Of a DNA stretch of 64,000 nt, positions 35,201-46,735 are shown piece after piece. The translations under genes and the position numbers were made by a program. Below the pieces are notes generated by a model. That model was not told where the DNA came from and made no database searches. It was given only the letters and a program-made list of their open reading frames with translations. Within the stretch, counting starts at the first letter, position 1, and every line of letters starts with the position of its first letter. Location of the stretch: NCBI GenBank assembly GCA_050084515.1, contig CM114271.1, forward strand, positions 18,538,001 through 18,602,000, written 5' to 3'. The DNA is from Blasia pusilla. Its lineage: Eukaryota > Marchantiophyta > Marchantiopsida > Blasiales.

Positions 35201-36635
35201 TAAGTTGTTTGTACTGCAGACAAAGAACCAATTGTGAAGAATTGCTACCATTCATAACTTCGTGTTTCAATGGGTAGAGGTTTGGAGGGAGTCATTCTGC
35301 AACTTCCCTACAAATGTTATCTATTGTAGCCAAGCGAGCCTACATAGTTTTGGCGGGCGAATGTACGCCAAAACTATACCGAATATGGAAGCTTGAACCA
35401 CACATGTTTATTGGAACGTGTGCTAGGGTAAGGAATCTTGTAACACAATCACACTTCTCTCAAATTCCTCCTCTTGCGGACATTGAGTTTCTGACCAAGA
35501 TGGACGTCATCCTTGCACACTAGAAGGAAATAGGTGATTTTAGAACTAGAGTATTTACAACTATGTCTTATGGCACTAGTTTTACAACAAGAAATCATAG
35601 GATTACTAACATGTAATCATATAGTCATAGTATGTCACTAAACATAGTCACTAAGTATGACATGTAATTAAAAAAATTTAATTAGGTCACTAAGTATGAC
35701 ATGTAATTAAAATTTCCATTATTTTATAGTATATTTAATGACGTGGAAATGAAGTTAACTAGATCTAGTCCTCTTAACTAAATGTCGTTTATTTTTAATA
35801 ACTAATAGACTAACTAAGTATATGACGTGTTAAAACTTAGAATAATGATAAATAGGTTAATCTTTGATTAATAAGTACATAAATTAGGTGGAAATTAAAG
35901 TACTAATTGTAGTCATAGTCCCAATATGAAATTGAACAAAATATAACTACAAAGAAGGGAAGATCCAAGTGGCTGATGCCTTGTAAAAACACACGGGAGC
36001 CAAATATATGCAAATACACAAGTTTCAAAGAAGAGGCTTATCGTGACCGCCTGAACAAAACCCCACGTGTCCATAGGAACATCTCCGGAGTCCATAGGTT
36101 CCCTCTCCTTGCCTCCTCTCATGTACTCTCGCTTGTCTACTATCATGTTGCTTAAACGATTCGGCTACCCTAATTCATTTTTGAGAAGTGAGGTGTTTAT
36201 TTGTATTCAGCAGGGTGGATATGATAAATGAAGTTTAAAAACGATACATGTGCAAGCAAGCTCTAGCATCCAATGTGAGTCTCCTTCATCCACCCTTTCA
36301 AGTCCATAAACTTTTCGTCTCGGGATCATCGATATTCATTGCATTTTTTGCCTCTCTAGGTGTAGCTCGCGTGGCAACAACATGGTCAGGGAACGTGACT
36401 CCTTCCTCGTTGTGTGTGTCTCTTTCTATTTATCTCCTTGACGCTCCCGCATTTGCAACAATGTGCTTAATCATTGTGTTAGGGAGTCGACAAAGGTGAA
36501 GATAGATAGATTTAAGTTTAATTATTCCTGCCGGCATAGTTTCGGCAAGTGTAAGAACTCGGCAGTAGCGCAAAATGGAAAGGAGCGGTGATTTAAGAAC
36601 GGGACTTGATTGAAACCTGATAATTTCTTCATAAC

Positions 36636-36637
<2 letters not shown>
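35201..36637. other. Gene-free interval with a local duplication
   Basis: No gene recognised. GTCACTAAGTATGACATGTA followed by ATTAAA occurs twice in tandem (35647-35675 and 35685-35712). The ORF at 36248-36499 has no motif and no relative in the window. Confidence 0.4.

Positions 36638-36729
<92 letters not shown>
36638..36729. repeat. (CT)46 microsatellite
   Basis: An uninterrupted CT dinucleotide run of 92 bases. Its uninterrupted state marks it as young or mutable compared with the decayed surroundings. Confidence 0.97.
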
Positions 36730-36731
<2 letters not shown>

Positions 36732-36849
36732 ATGCTTGATATGCACCATGACCACGGAAGTTTTAGGCACGACCCCTGGCTGTGTTTGATCCATAACTTT
36801 CAAATAACGCACTCTCTTGCAGACTAGACGAGCTACCGTTGCCTACTAG

Positions 36850-37400
36850 GCGCATCTCTTCATTGATCAACAGAGGAACTAACTCTTCAAAGGTTGGACA
36901 CTTCTGTCTCACAAATATAGAGGTCTCAAAGAACTTGTAATCCTTTGGAAGGCCTTAAAGAGTGAATAAAATCATATCATCATCTTCTACTGTCACTCTA
37001 ATGCTATTTAACTAATAAACAATATATATGATACTCAAAATATAATCATTGATGCTTTGCGATCCTTTCCTCACTTCGTTCAATTACGGTTTCAATTGAA
37101 GCTTTCAAGCCTATAAAGATATTTGGAACAGCTTTTCCAATGCATCCCAGGCCTCTCAACATCTTGGATGTGACCATCATTGGGGAACTGATCGTTATTG
37201 CAAAAATGGATTACTTGCCTTGTGCGTTTGTTCCAAGCGCGAAAATTCAAGTCTGTAGAGTCATCTTCAGGCTTGGCGTCATCAACTCTAACAAGCTCCC
37301 ATAGTTCTTGACCCATCATAAATTTTTTCATGCGAAACTTCCAGACATTGTAGTTCCGCTTGTCTAGCTTCTCCCCTGTGATTGTTGTTCAGGAATACTC
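36850..37400 (-). pseudogene. Ty1/copia gag remnant
   Basis: On the minus strand, KLDKRNYNVWKFRMKKFMMG lies at about 37370-37310 and is followed by QELWELV. This is the N-terminal pattern of copia-type gag (L.G.NY..WK..M...L....LW). A later AWNKRTRQVIHFC fits the next helix. The gene lies downstream of a primer binding site and LTR on the same strand, as expected. Frames are interrupted near 37091 and upstream; no polymerase is visible below 36850. Confidence 0.6.
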
Positions 37401-37748
37401 CATAATAAACGATTTCACTCACAAAAATATAATTTTAGGCTTTCTATTGCTCCAATTGAAGCAATGACCACTCCTACGCACAAATGGATCCAAAATTTGC
37501 CAAAAGTGATCAAGTGTATGAAAGAATAAGTCAAAATTGGCCTGTAGAGAGCAAACTCCACAACTTTTCTTCACTAATTGTCCTTTCCTACATTGAAATT
37601 ACTACTGGAGGAGCACATAGTGTCAAAATTGAGCGATTTTGGGGGCGTTGGAGATGAAGAAAATTTCTTTCTCCCTAACTAAAATTATGCCTTCTCTTGC
37701 CTCTCTTCTCTCTTCAAACACCAAGAATTTCAAGTGATGTTCTCCTTG

Positions 37749-37761
37749 GGCTCTGATACTA
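37749..37761 (-). promoter_or_regulatory. Primer binding site for initiator tRNA-Met (copia element)
   Basis: The minus strand reads TAGTATCAGAGCC right after the LTR end (...TTTTCCACA). The usual plant site is TGGTATCAGAGC, so one position differs. Confidence 0.75.
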
Positions 37762-38020
37762 TGTGGAAAACTACTAAACAAGCATAACGGGCGGAAAATC
37801 GCTCTCACACACACACACCATCATGGAGAACAAAATTTGCAATGAGAAAATGAGTGGATGTTGTTTCTCTTCTCAATTATATAGGATACGTACAAGAAAA
37901 CCTAACCCTACCCTTAACCATAGTCTCAAGTTAGACTAACTGTGATTAACTAACCCTAGTTAAGATAATCGTGTTTAACTCACTTATCGAGATTAAGCTT
38001 CCCTACTATGTGTGAGTGAC
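37762..38020 (-). repeat. Copia LTR (5' LTR of the gag remnant)
   Basis: The plus-strand inner edge is TGTGGAAAAC at 37762, abutting the primer binding site. The outer edge is not certain and I place it near 38020. On the minus strand, ATAATTGAGAAGAG after a CCTATATAATT TATA-like sequence fits an LTR promoter (about 37885-37870). Confidence 0.55.
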
Positions 38021-38460
38021 AAATGTAGCAGTTCAGGTGTCTTATGAGCTTGACTTTAACTCAATCTTCAATAATCCCCTCCAATTCGGAAACGATGTAG
38101 CGTTTCTTTCGTGAACTTGTGTCCTATCTTCCTTACATCTTGCAGATTTGGCTCTACTGATGCACACTCTACTTGTTTCCCACAACCCTTTGGTAGTTGA
38201 GTAACCATTGGTTTAACCCTTATGACCACCATCTTGTATTTTGTGTGCACTCGTGCCTCCATGGGATGTTGGTCTGCCTCAAACTCGTGCCCATCCGCTT
38301 TATTATTCATATTGTGTGTTACTTGTAGACACACAAGAACCATGTCATATCTTCCATATGATTCGAACGAATATCATGGTTTTTGATTTGACATAAAAAT
38401 ACGAGTCATATTAACATGACTCCATGTCCTACATATCACATGACAAGTGATTTGATGATA
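38021..38460 (-). other. Unassigned minus-strand open stretch upstream of the copia LTR
   Basis: The open stretch 38068-38343 has no domain I recognise. It could be the end of another copia polyprotein in tandem or non-coding DNA. Confidence 0.25.
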
Positions 38461-38469
38461 TGGACTAAA

Positions 38470-38830
38470 TGACTAAAACTTTTGTCAAACCATATGCCCC
38501 ATCCTCCATCCGTCGATCCATTCCTCCATCCATTATTTTCACCAATACGTCGGAACCTCCATCCGTTACTTTCATCCTCTATCTAGATCCCTTTCATCTT
38601 CCATTTGTCCATGAATTTTATTTTCTGATTCTTACTCCATCCATTCTCTTCATCCATCCAACTGCCCCACGCTCTATACGTCCATCAACTCTTTCTCCAT
38701 CCACACTCCATCCATTGATGTTATCCGTGAACCCCATCCATCCATTCTTCTCCTTCTAAACTCCATCCATCAACCTTGCTCTATCCATTAATCCCATCCT
38801 TCCGTGCATTCTATCCTCCATGCGCCTACT
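38470..38830. repeat. Degenerate (CCAT)n-rich tract
   Basis: CCATCC, CCATTC and CCATCT phrases recur throughout this pyrimidine-rich region. The ORF across it (38469-38759) is low complexity and is not a gene. Confidence 0.7.
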
Positions 38831-40099
38831 TTATATTCATTATCTTGATTTGCCCAACCATGTGTTAGGCAAGATTTTAACCTCCATCACTATGCCTATA
38901 ATGGAATCTTCTACCAATAATCCGCACATTATTCTATGTAGATGTGTAATAATTTGAAATTTTTATTTTTTGAAAAAATTCCTTTTTGCATATTTTTCCT
39001 TTATAATATTCATATTTGTTTTTTATTTCAAAATAGTTCTCATATTTATATTCTTTTATTTGTAAGTCTTTAAGAAGCTAAAGATCCGTACATAAAATAA
39101 AATAAAATTTATGTTAAAATAGTTGAAAGTATATCAAAATAGTTAAGTTCTTAATTTAATCCAATATGATATTTTATTTGATCATATTAAGTCTACAAAT
39201 AAAATAATAATAAGAAATATGGATCCTCATATTTTAAAAAAAAACCATTTTGTTTAACAAAAGAATGATTCAATTATTGGTACGTTGATGGATGGACATT
39301 TCTTGATTATAATTTTTTAAAATTAAAAATAACGATATCCCTTGACGTAAGAAGATACAAATGCACACGATAGTTACATTTCCCCTTAAAGACCCCACTT
39401 TGTCTTTTTTTTTTTTTTAAAAATTTTCTGTCCAAAAAGGAATGCATAAATCATGCAAAATTTTCACAATATCTACTTTGGTCTCAAGAAACATACCAAC
39501 TTTTTTTTTTCTCAAAACGACCATCCAAAACCTAAATTAGAAATAAAAAATATTAAATTTTATTTCCCAATTATTGTCTCATCTAGAAGAGTGAAAGAGC
39601 TTTAGACTGTTCAAGTGAGAGAAGGTCTTCCCAACATCAAGTCCTCCAACTCTAACGTGAATCAAATGGTGAAAACAAATGATATTAGTGATCTATGAAA
39701 ATATGATCTATGAAAATACTAAAACATTTAAAATATCTCTTCTTAAAGTTCTCATCTTCCTCTTTGTATTGTCTCTTTCTTTTTAACGTTTCTTTCCGAC
39801 CAAGAACTCGTTAATCATGCCATTTGATCACAAAATGCAATTTGTTGTTAGGATCGTGCGCCAAAATGAAAATATTGAAATGATCGACCAAGCATTAAAT
39901 GAAATGGTAAATCCTATATAAGATATCCTAATTATGGTTTCATTATATAAGACTAAATGGGAGGTCTCATCCGATGGAGAGGTAGAAGATCTTGCCAAAA
40001 TCCATTCCTTCAAGTTTGAAATCAATCTTACAATGGAATCTGATGATGGTTTCAGATGAAGAAAACACATAGAAGAATACACGTGACGTGTCCACATAA
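38831..40099. other. Very AT-rich interval, then the end of the Q-family gag region
   Basis: 38930-39560 is dominated by A/T runs, including T10 and T9 tracts near 39408 and 39501. No gene is recognised. 39830-40099 may be the far end of the gag/pol of the element at 40100-41091, but no motif is visible. Confidence 0.4.
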
Positions 40100-41091
40100 A
40101 GACAATGATCATTATCGTTATTAGTCTTCCTTATTTATATGGCCCATCTTTGAAGTTTACTATTCCATTTCTAAGAGCTTATGAAAACTCCTCACATTCT
40201 CGACGTCGATGCTCAATCCTATCACACCATATACATCTTCTCACAAAGTTCATACTTTTCGAAGGAGCACCAACACTAGGATTCCTATCAAGTTTAAGGT
40301 CGGCCATTCCTACTCTCAACTCTCTCAAACCTTTCACAAAGTCATCAATGGCAGAATCTTCAAGCTTTGTTGAGATGGGCTTAGGAAATGGATTTGAAAT
40401 TGATACCTCTTACTTGAATAGTGCGGTTCTTCCTCTTCTTCAACTTTGATTTGTGAGGACAGCAACAACTTCTTCCACTTTCTTCCAATTATTTTTTACA
40501 CCTCCTTCTTTGGTCTTGTCCGCCAACATTATGAAAAGCTTATCATCCAAATTCTCATCAGTCGCCTCAAGGAATAACTACGTTTTCCTCAAGTCTAGAG
40601 ATGCCCTTCCGGAAGAAGAAAGCCGAAGAAAGCGCTTCTCAAACTAACCCAACAATTCATTTTGAATCATTCCCTTCACTAGATGTTGCTTTATCCATTC
40701 TAGAAAACTCCTCTAAGTCGTCCGATGCATATCATCATCAAAGAATTCTCCTTTCAACAATAGCTCATACTCCTCCCACGAGGTTGGATTTTATGCTCTC
40801 AACTTCTTTTCTTGACTACGGATATCTGATATTATAGCTAACTCAAAATTTGATATGATATCATCTTCGAGTCCACGGTTTACCTCCATCTTACATACAT
40901 ACTCTCGAATATACTTGGCGATGTTCCTCCCGTCAAATCTCCCCAACTTCTTTACAATCGCTTGGAGAGCCCTTGTTGATCTTTGCTCTCCTATGTGAAC
41001 TCCTCCTTGCTAGCTCAACAATATTGTCAAAGTTCGGAGAAGATCCTCAACTCCCTCAATTCCCATTGATGAAGTACTCCCAAAAGTAGTC
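40100..41091 (-). pseudogene. Q-family gag with CCHC zinc knuckle
   Basis: It begins MTTFGSTSSMGIEGVEDLL at 41091, about 70 bases past the LTR end. The capsid-like region has KKLGRFDGRNIAKYIREYVC and then ISNFELA, the pattern of plant gypsy gag (RFDG.N...Y...Y). TSWEEYELLLKGEFF follows in frame. Near 40241-40200 is CIWCDRIEHRRREC, a perfect C-x2-C-x4-H-x4-C knuckle for binding element RNA. At least four in-frame stops interrupt it. It lies downstream of LTR L2, so L2 acts as a 5' LTR for this gag, while it is also the 3' LTR for the integrase at 42460-43910. Confidence 0.7.
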
Positions 41092-41159
41092 ATCTTGATA
41101 AGACTCTAACTTGCAAACACAATCTACCACCTCAAAGATCTCTCAACGGAAGCATTATT

Positions 41160-42442
41160 TGTCGTATCGAGAGCCTTTCTTTGAGTAAGGGTAGACCTTC
41201 TAGGTGCAGCACACGTAGTTCATGCAAATCGAACTCTTTAAGAATTAATCATTTTTCAATAGAGAATTATTATGTAAATGCTCCTTTCTCTCACGACAGG
41301 AATCATCAAAGGTAATGTCGAGACGATCACTTCTTCATAAAATGGAACCCCGAAATTCCTAACTATGAAGTCCTTATAAACTACTTTGCGTTTGTGCACA
41401 AGGAAAGTAGCACAACTAGTGAAAAATCCTACTTGAGCTGACCTATTGACGTCCATGGATAGCTATATAAGGACACACAAAGTGCAATCCCTTGTCCTTC
41501 CATTCGTAAATCTACAAAGAATCACCGAATTTGAAAATTGCATGCCTTGGTTCATGAACGTATTCCCAAAATAATAAACTAGATAGCTAGTAAACAAGTG
41601 CCGATCTACAAAGAGAATCTTGACGTGGTACGGGTTAAGGAAAGGAAAATCCGACACAACTCGTGCTCCAACCCTATCAATACTTGACAAACATCATGTA
41701 CTCTCTTCTATGATGGGATTTGGCGGAGTTACTCTCCCAATAGGGGTTATCCACTCTCATTGGGAAAATGACAAGCCAAACCATTCTCTATTCCTAGTTT
41801 GACTAAACTGATCTAAGGTGACAAGTCTCTTATCTCCACACATACCACACACTAGAAACCTCTCGAATAATAGACTAAGGTCAAATTACCCTCCCAAAAG
41901 GGATAATTCATTCTCATTGGAAGAGCAAGCAATCCCAAAGCCATATTCTCAAGAGTGACACGAGAGACTCAAGACGTGAAGTAGAAGAGGATGAACCCTT
42001 GAAGGACCTCCTCTTTATATACTCACAAGGGATCCATAAGATTACGAAATAGGGATAATGTTATCTTGTGCCACATGGTTTCCTCTCAAGGTTTAGCCAA
42101 TCACATTTTGAAACAACTAGATTACCTCTTATCTACTCCAAAATATCATCTTTTACTCCGTTCATATCTTCCAAACTACCCTACCAACCCTAACCACTAA
42201 CAACAAAGACTACTTTTGCTTTTGCTTTATTAAAGCATTAAGACCACTATTTTACTTTTCTAATCCCGTGTTTTATTAATTATATTTTTTCCTAAAGTTG
42301 GGCCCGTGCAAACGAGTCACCCTGAAGAGGTTTAAACATGGGAAGTTCATTTCTCTTGGCTAATTTTCTTAATACTTATAAAACTCTCTCTAACACTTAA
42401 TGATAGAACAACTTACATAGCGGGTGATTTTACTATACGACA
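41160..42442 (-). repeat. Q-family LTR L2 (1283 bp)
   Basis: On the minus strand it starts TGTCGTATAG after a purine run (GGAGGGGCTCAA, a good polypurine tract) and ends CGATACGACA. TGTCGTAT and ATACGACA form an 8-bp inverted terminal pair, a clean LTR signature. It aligns end to end with L1. A TATA box (TATATAAAG, minus strand) lies at 42021-42013. The flanks are integrase on one side and gag on the other, so there is no target duplication here. Confidence 0.85.
41256..41456 (-). CDS. Conserved 66-codon leader ORF inside LTR L2
   Basis: This is the partner of the ORF at 21304-21504: same length, same place in the LTR, same start MDVNR, and a shared VY(R/K)DFIV(T/R)NF core and YEEVI motif. 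About half the residues are identical and most of the rest conservative. A more decayed relative can be traced in the plus-strand LTR near 18405-18470 (KDINTPPLVGCDTMCDI). It is located in the predicted 5' leader, 96 bases before the LTR end. No known domain. Confidence 0.4.
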   Translation of the reverse strand: MDVNRSAQVGFFTSCATFLVHKRKVVYKDFIVRNFGVPFYEEVIVSTLPLMIPVVRERSIYIIILY

Positions 42443-42459
42443 TTGAGCCCCTCCAAATT

Positions 42460-43910
42460 TGTACATCCTTCGATATGTGCCAAAAACATTGAGACTTCTT
42501 ACTATTTTACTCACACTTATTTTTGTTTTTCCACAAGACACATTGAATCAAAATCAAGAAATCCCTCACGTCTGCGGAAAATTTGGACCCTTTTTCCTGC
42601 AATGGTCAGCTTCACAATTGTGCCATCAAGTTGATGTAGTTTGTAAGTGGCATCGTCAAAAGCAAAGACTATAACGTATGAACCAAACCAACGACGTGCA
42701 AACTTCTTAATTATATTGTGCTGGTTATCGAGGCTATTATTGTGCACCAAGACCCAATCTCCTTCTCTTATAGACTCCTTCTAAAATTGATGAGTTTTGT
42801 CAAAGCATTCCTTATTTTTCCAATCTTGCTTCCTTCATTTTGACTAATGCTTCTGCAATAAATTTTTTTGCCGCTCTAGCTGTTGCATTCGAAGTGGTAG
42901 GAGCTCTTCCCTTTCGGCCCTATCTTCCCACGGTAAACCCATGCAAGTGGGAATATCTCCTTCTGCTAGCATTATCGGCTTTTGACCTGTCATTAACTTT
43001 GTAGGCATGAACCTTATAACGGTGCTATGAGTGCTTCTATATGCCCATAAAGAAAATGGAAGTAATCTTGGCCAATTAGCATAACGCTCTCCACACGCCT
43101 TCACTAATGCTTGAATGATTGGCGGATGTCCTCTTTCTGTTTGCCTCCGAATTCATGGAGGTTGTTAGTCTCAGTTGGACTCCATACCTCTTGAAGGACT
43201 CTCGTGCTTCCTCCGCATTCAACTCTCTTCTATCTGCACGGATTCTCCCAACAGTCCCATATCGAGCAACTCTATCCTCTAGAAAAAAATGACATATAGG
43301 CTCTATTGTTTTATTCATAAAGCCCTCGCTTCTACAAAGTTGGACAACTCTTCTCGTATTAGGACCAGGTAGCGCATTCCCAAACAACCTAGTGGCATAG
43401 CAACTAAATCTATAACCCATTGATGATGATTAGACAAAGGATACATGGGTTAAAGTCCATCACCCTGATTTTAGAGTGAAATTGACATTCAACATATGAC
43501 CCAACACATCCCTCAACATCCTTGGACACGCCTTTCCACCAATCCTTGTCTTTCATCTTGGTGAAAGTTTCCCAAGTACCTTTGTGTCTTGCCCATAAAG
43601 AATGGTGAAATTCTTTGAGCACCTACACTTTTGTCCTATTGTCATCCACCACCCTCAAGGGCATCCCATCTTTCCTCTATGGCCTTTTCCAAAGATATCC
43701 ATCTTGTAGTAGATAGCCATACGCCTTATGCCGAATCTCCTTGAAGAACTTATCTCTTCATCCTTCGTCTCTTTACAGAGTGCTTAAATAGCGCCCAATT
43801 TCTTTTAACCTTCCCTTATACAAATTCTCTTTGAAGGCTAGAACATCATCTATTACACCCTGTTATCGCGATGATCCTTGCCACACATATTTATCATCCT
43901 CATCTATCTG
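42460..43910 (-). pseudogene. Q-family integrase (element 2, broken)
   Basis: Four open pieces follow in order. The zinc-binding region is 43410-43622 (EFHHSLWARHKGTWETFTKM). The core is 43076-43420 with GRIRADRRELNAEEARESFK and RLTTSMNSEAN, matching the second catalytic Asp and the region before Glu. 42844-43104 has the end of the core (FSLWAYRSTH). 42517-42750 has the GPY-like tail KLTIAGKRVQIFRRREGF. Three frameshifts separate the pieces. It lies just upstream of LTR L2 and is the better preserved of the two Q integrases. Confidence 0.8.
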
Positions 43911-43914
43911 AACT

Positions 43915-44194
43915 GCTTCTATATCTTCCAAACTACCCCCACCAATCCTAACCACCAATCAAGACTACTTTTGCTTTATTAAAGCGCCAATCCCATTTTT
44001 TTACTTTTTCTAATCCCATCTTTTATTTATTATCTTTTTTTTCCTTAAGTTGGGCCTGTGCAAATGAGTCATCCTAAAGAGGTTTAAACATGGGAATTTT
44101 ATTTTCCTAGGCTAATTTAGTTAATACTTATAAAACTCTCTCTAATACTTAATGATATAGGAGGTTGGATAGTTGGTGATTTTACTATACGATA
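43915..44194 (-). repeat. Q-family LTR L3, first ~280 bp only
   Basis: On the minus strand it starts TATCGTATAGTAAAATCACC at 44194 and follows L2 until about 43915, where it jumps straight into integrase-region sequence. The deletion removed the rest of the 5' LTR, gag, protease and reverse transcriptase. The base before the start (44195 onward, CCGCT) is outside the element and does not match the other flank. Confidence 0.65.
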
Positions 44195-44497
44195 CCGCTT
44201 TAGTGGTACGAGTAAACTTCTACTACCACTCGTACACCCATCGACTTTTGCAAAATCCCATACCACCCCATCTTAACTCATGTTGAGTTTAATCCGCTCA
44301 CACCACTCAAAGACCATCTTCAACGTGGGCCTCGTCGTATAAACCAACATTGTATCTGAGACTCTTTTCTATAACTCCCGAGCTAGAAACCTAAACCAAT
44401 ACTCCAACAATTTTGCCTCACTCAGTCCATATGTAGCAATGATCAATTATTGCATGTGTGTGAACGCATCTCATAAACTCTCACTCCATGTACGCTT
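44195..44497. other. Gene-free spacer between Q element and family M element
   Basis: No gene or repeat recognised. It is the left flank of the Mutator-like insertion. Confidence 0.5.
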
Positions 44498-44506
44498 AAA
44501 ATCATG
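44498..44506. repeat. Left 9-bp target-site duplication of the M element
   Basis: AAAATCATG, repeated exactly at 52071-52079 on the other side of the element. Nine bases is the typical Mutator-superfamily size. Confidence 0.75.
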
Positions 44507-45086
44507 GAGGTGCGGTAAGAGGAGAGGAAGAGAGGAAGAGAGGAGAGAGGAAACTACCTTCAACCTATATATATACTGTTTTTTGAAGAGAGTTTCCGTT
44601 GGGTTGAAGAGAGGAAACTTTTTGTTTGAATTTTTTTTGCTCTTTTTTGTTCATATATTAAGCAGTCCCAATTTTTTTTTTCCTCTTCCATATTTTGGCA
44701 AACCCTCTGAGTCCGACGAGTTGCAAATTGTAGAAAATTTAGAAAAGTGAAAAATCAGTGGAATCATAAGTGTGGAACCAATCACTTGTTCCATCCAAGG
44801 TCTGGAAAAAATCTATCATTTGTCCGGGGCTGAATAGAGTTAAAGCTCAAAGTGAAGGTTAAGGAAAAATAAAAGTCCAATCTAAAACCTCATTTTGCAT
44901 CCTCAAAGTGGTTTGTTTCAAATACTGCCGCATGAAGTTTCCCCATTGTCTTATACGTTCAGTCCACCAACTCAACCAAGAGCACAACTCTTTGTACTTC
45001 CCCTCAATCGCATGCTTCCTCCATCACCCATGAAGTTCTTCTTGGCATTCCATGGCTTGCTTCAAGGTTTTGCTGTCCTTGCAGCG

Positions 45087-45875
45087 TTAGAGTAGAGTGT
45101 CATGCCCTGTCCTCTTATTCTCCTTGATGCAAGATTTGGTGTACCGGGTCATAGACTGTTGCCAATGGAAAGCATCCGACCTTTCCCTCTATGGTTGAAC
45201 CTCTCCACCCCAGAACACTTTCCGTATAGCAATCCACCCAGGTTGTGCATTGTCTGCCATGAACCCATAAATTTCCGGAGGTGGCCTTTTGTTTTCCTTC
45301 ACCACCTCCAATAAGAGTAACCAGCACATCTTCAAACTGCCAACGTCTTCTGCCTTTACTTCACAGACAAATATAGTTTTGAGTCCCTTCTCCACATGGT
45401 CATAAACGTGAGCACCCATTTTCAACCATCCGTTCAGCACTCTGTAGCAAATATCAAAGCTTACCCAGCTCCCGTAAAGATCTTCCCCTTCCCTCATTCG
45501 ATCTATAAGATCGAGGCCACTTGACACACCTGTGGTTGACGTTTTGAAGACAAAGGCCCTGGATCCCTCGCGTCCTTGGCCCATGAACTGCCATCTCTGA
45601 ATGAATGGAAATATGGAGTAGGCCTTGATTCTGGCGATGGCATCCATTTCGGCCGTCTTTCCACCGAGAACTCGTTTTTGACGTAGCAAATTCCGGAAGC
45701 TTTCAGGATCAGCGGATACAAAGATGGTTCCAATTTGAAGAAGAAATCGAACAGAGAGAAAATTTTCATCCACTGGTATGAAAGACTCACGAGTTTGGGG
45801 TCGAATGATTTCTGATTGAGGAAGGGCCGCCAGATGACTGCCACAAGTGAGCTTAACATAATTATCCATTCCCAC
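45087..45875 (-). pseudogene. Mutator-like (MULE/DDE) transposase remnant
   Basis: The open stretch is 228 codons from 45875 to a TAG at 45189, and the same frame continues sensibly to 45087. Near the middle is GSWVSFDICYRVLNGWLKMG then AHVYDH and TIFVCEVKAED, fitting the first strand of an RNase H-like DDE core. Then comes EIYGFMADNAQPGWIAIRKV, where ADNAQ..W.AIR.V fits the second catalytic Asp and following helix of MULE transposases. FHWQQSMTRYTKSCIK follows the TAG and matches the C/H-containing motif after it. The TAG is therefore read as a lesion. The N-terminal half and the third acidic residue are not visible; missing exons may lie above 45875. It is transcribed away from the ParB-type gene across the palindrome array. 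Confidence 0.6.
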
Positions 45876-45889
45876 AAATTTCGTACAGG

Positions 45890-45945
45890 AGGAGGGTGAG
45901 AATGAGAAAAAGAATGGGAATGAGAATGAGAATGAATTTTTTTAA
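45890..45945. repeat. Degenerate GAGAATG(A/G)GAAT microsatellite
   Basis: A short imperfect repeat of GAGAAT/GGGAAT at the 5' side of the transposase remnant. It creates a His-Ser run in the opposite frame, which is not a gene. Confidence 0.7.
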
Positions 45946-46169
45946 TTTCTAGTGAATAGGAAAATAGATACTCTTGACAGATTTTTACTGACAAGATGAA
46001 TTTAGTAGGTGACATTGTCTGACATAATGGATCCAATTCAATTGTAACACATTCAATTTTGTTGCAATGTGTTACCGGATTTGGGAAGCAGAGACGTGGG
46101 TTGCGAAGCACACTTCATTTTGTTGGAACCCGTTGGAGTCCTGGTAACTCAACAATTAACAAGCTAATC

Positions 46170-46735
46170 AAGCCGCGCAACCCGCCGCCCGTGACGGGTT
46201 GCACGCTTCTGCGTTACCTTCAAACGCAAACATGGTCGAAGCTGGAAACCCGTCGCTCCCCGACGAGTTGCTCGGATATCGCTCCTTCTTGCCCGAAGAT
46301 GCGGGAGGCGTGCAAACCGTCTGTTCCCAACTAATTCCGCGGGTGCCGCACCTATTTGTCCAAAGACGACGAGGCGTGCAACCCGTCGCCCTCCAACGGA
46401 ATGCGCAAGGGCCTAACCTTGTGGTGCTTACATGAAGGAAGTGTGCAACCCGTCAGACTCCGAAGAGTTGCGCAGGAAGCCCGCGTTCGAACCCCTAACG
46501 AGGGAAGCGTGCAACCAAACGATCTCCAACGGATTGCCTAGGTACGTCTCGTCCTTGTCCAAACACGTCAGAGGCATGCAACATGTTGGTCTCCGACGGG
46601 TTGCGCGGGTACCTCGCGTTCTTGTCCGAAGACGACGGAGGCGCTCAACCCGTCGGTCTATGACAGGTTACTCGCGCACGTGGCAACGTACCCAGGACGG
46701 CGGAGGCGCGCAACCTTTCGTACTCCGACGGGTTG
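46170..46735. repeat. Regular ~66-bp array of palindromes between the divergent M genes
   Basis: Units starting (G)CAACCCGTC or variants begin near 46178, 46243, 46312, 46376, 46441, 46508, 46576, 46643 and 46707, a spacing of about 65-68 bases. Each unit has a left arm like CAACCCGTCGG, a short centre and a right arm like CCGACGGGTTGC. The spacers share a phrase like GTCCGAAGACGACGGAGGC just before each left arm. Arms are often damaged on one side. The array ends ~90 bases upstream of the TATA box at 46827 and lies on the 5' side of both genes. Confidence 0.85.

Noticed and set aside
36522-36812. Arg-Glu repeat ORF across the CT tract
   Set aside because: It is a direct translation of the (CT)46 microsatellite.
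38469-38759. 96-codon Pro/Ser-rich ORF
   Set aside because: It is low complexity from the (CCAT)n-like tract.
45503-46111. 202-codon minus-strand ORF with a His-Ser repeat
   Set aside because: It overlaps the transposase frame and runs through a GAGAAT microsatellite. The overlapping frame is the one with transposase motifs.
46170-46735. CRISPR-like look: palindromic repeats with regular spacers
   Set aside because: The spacers are themselves similar to each other, the repeats are strongly degenerate, the genome is eukaryotic, and the same palindrome occurs irregularly in introns and element ends.
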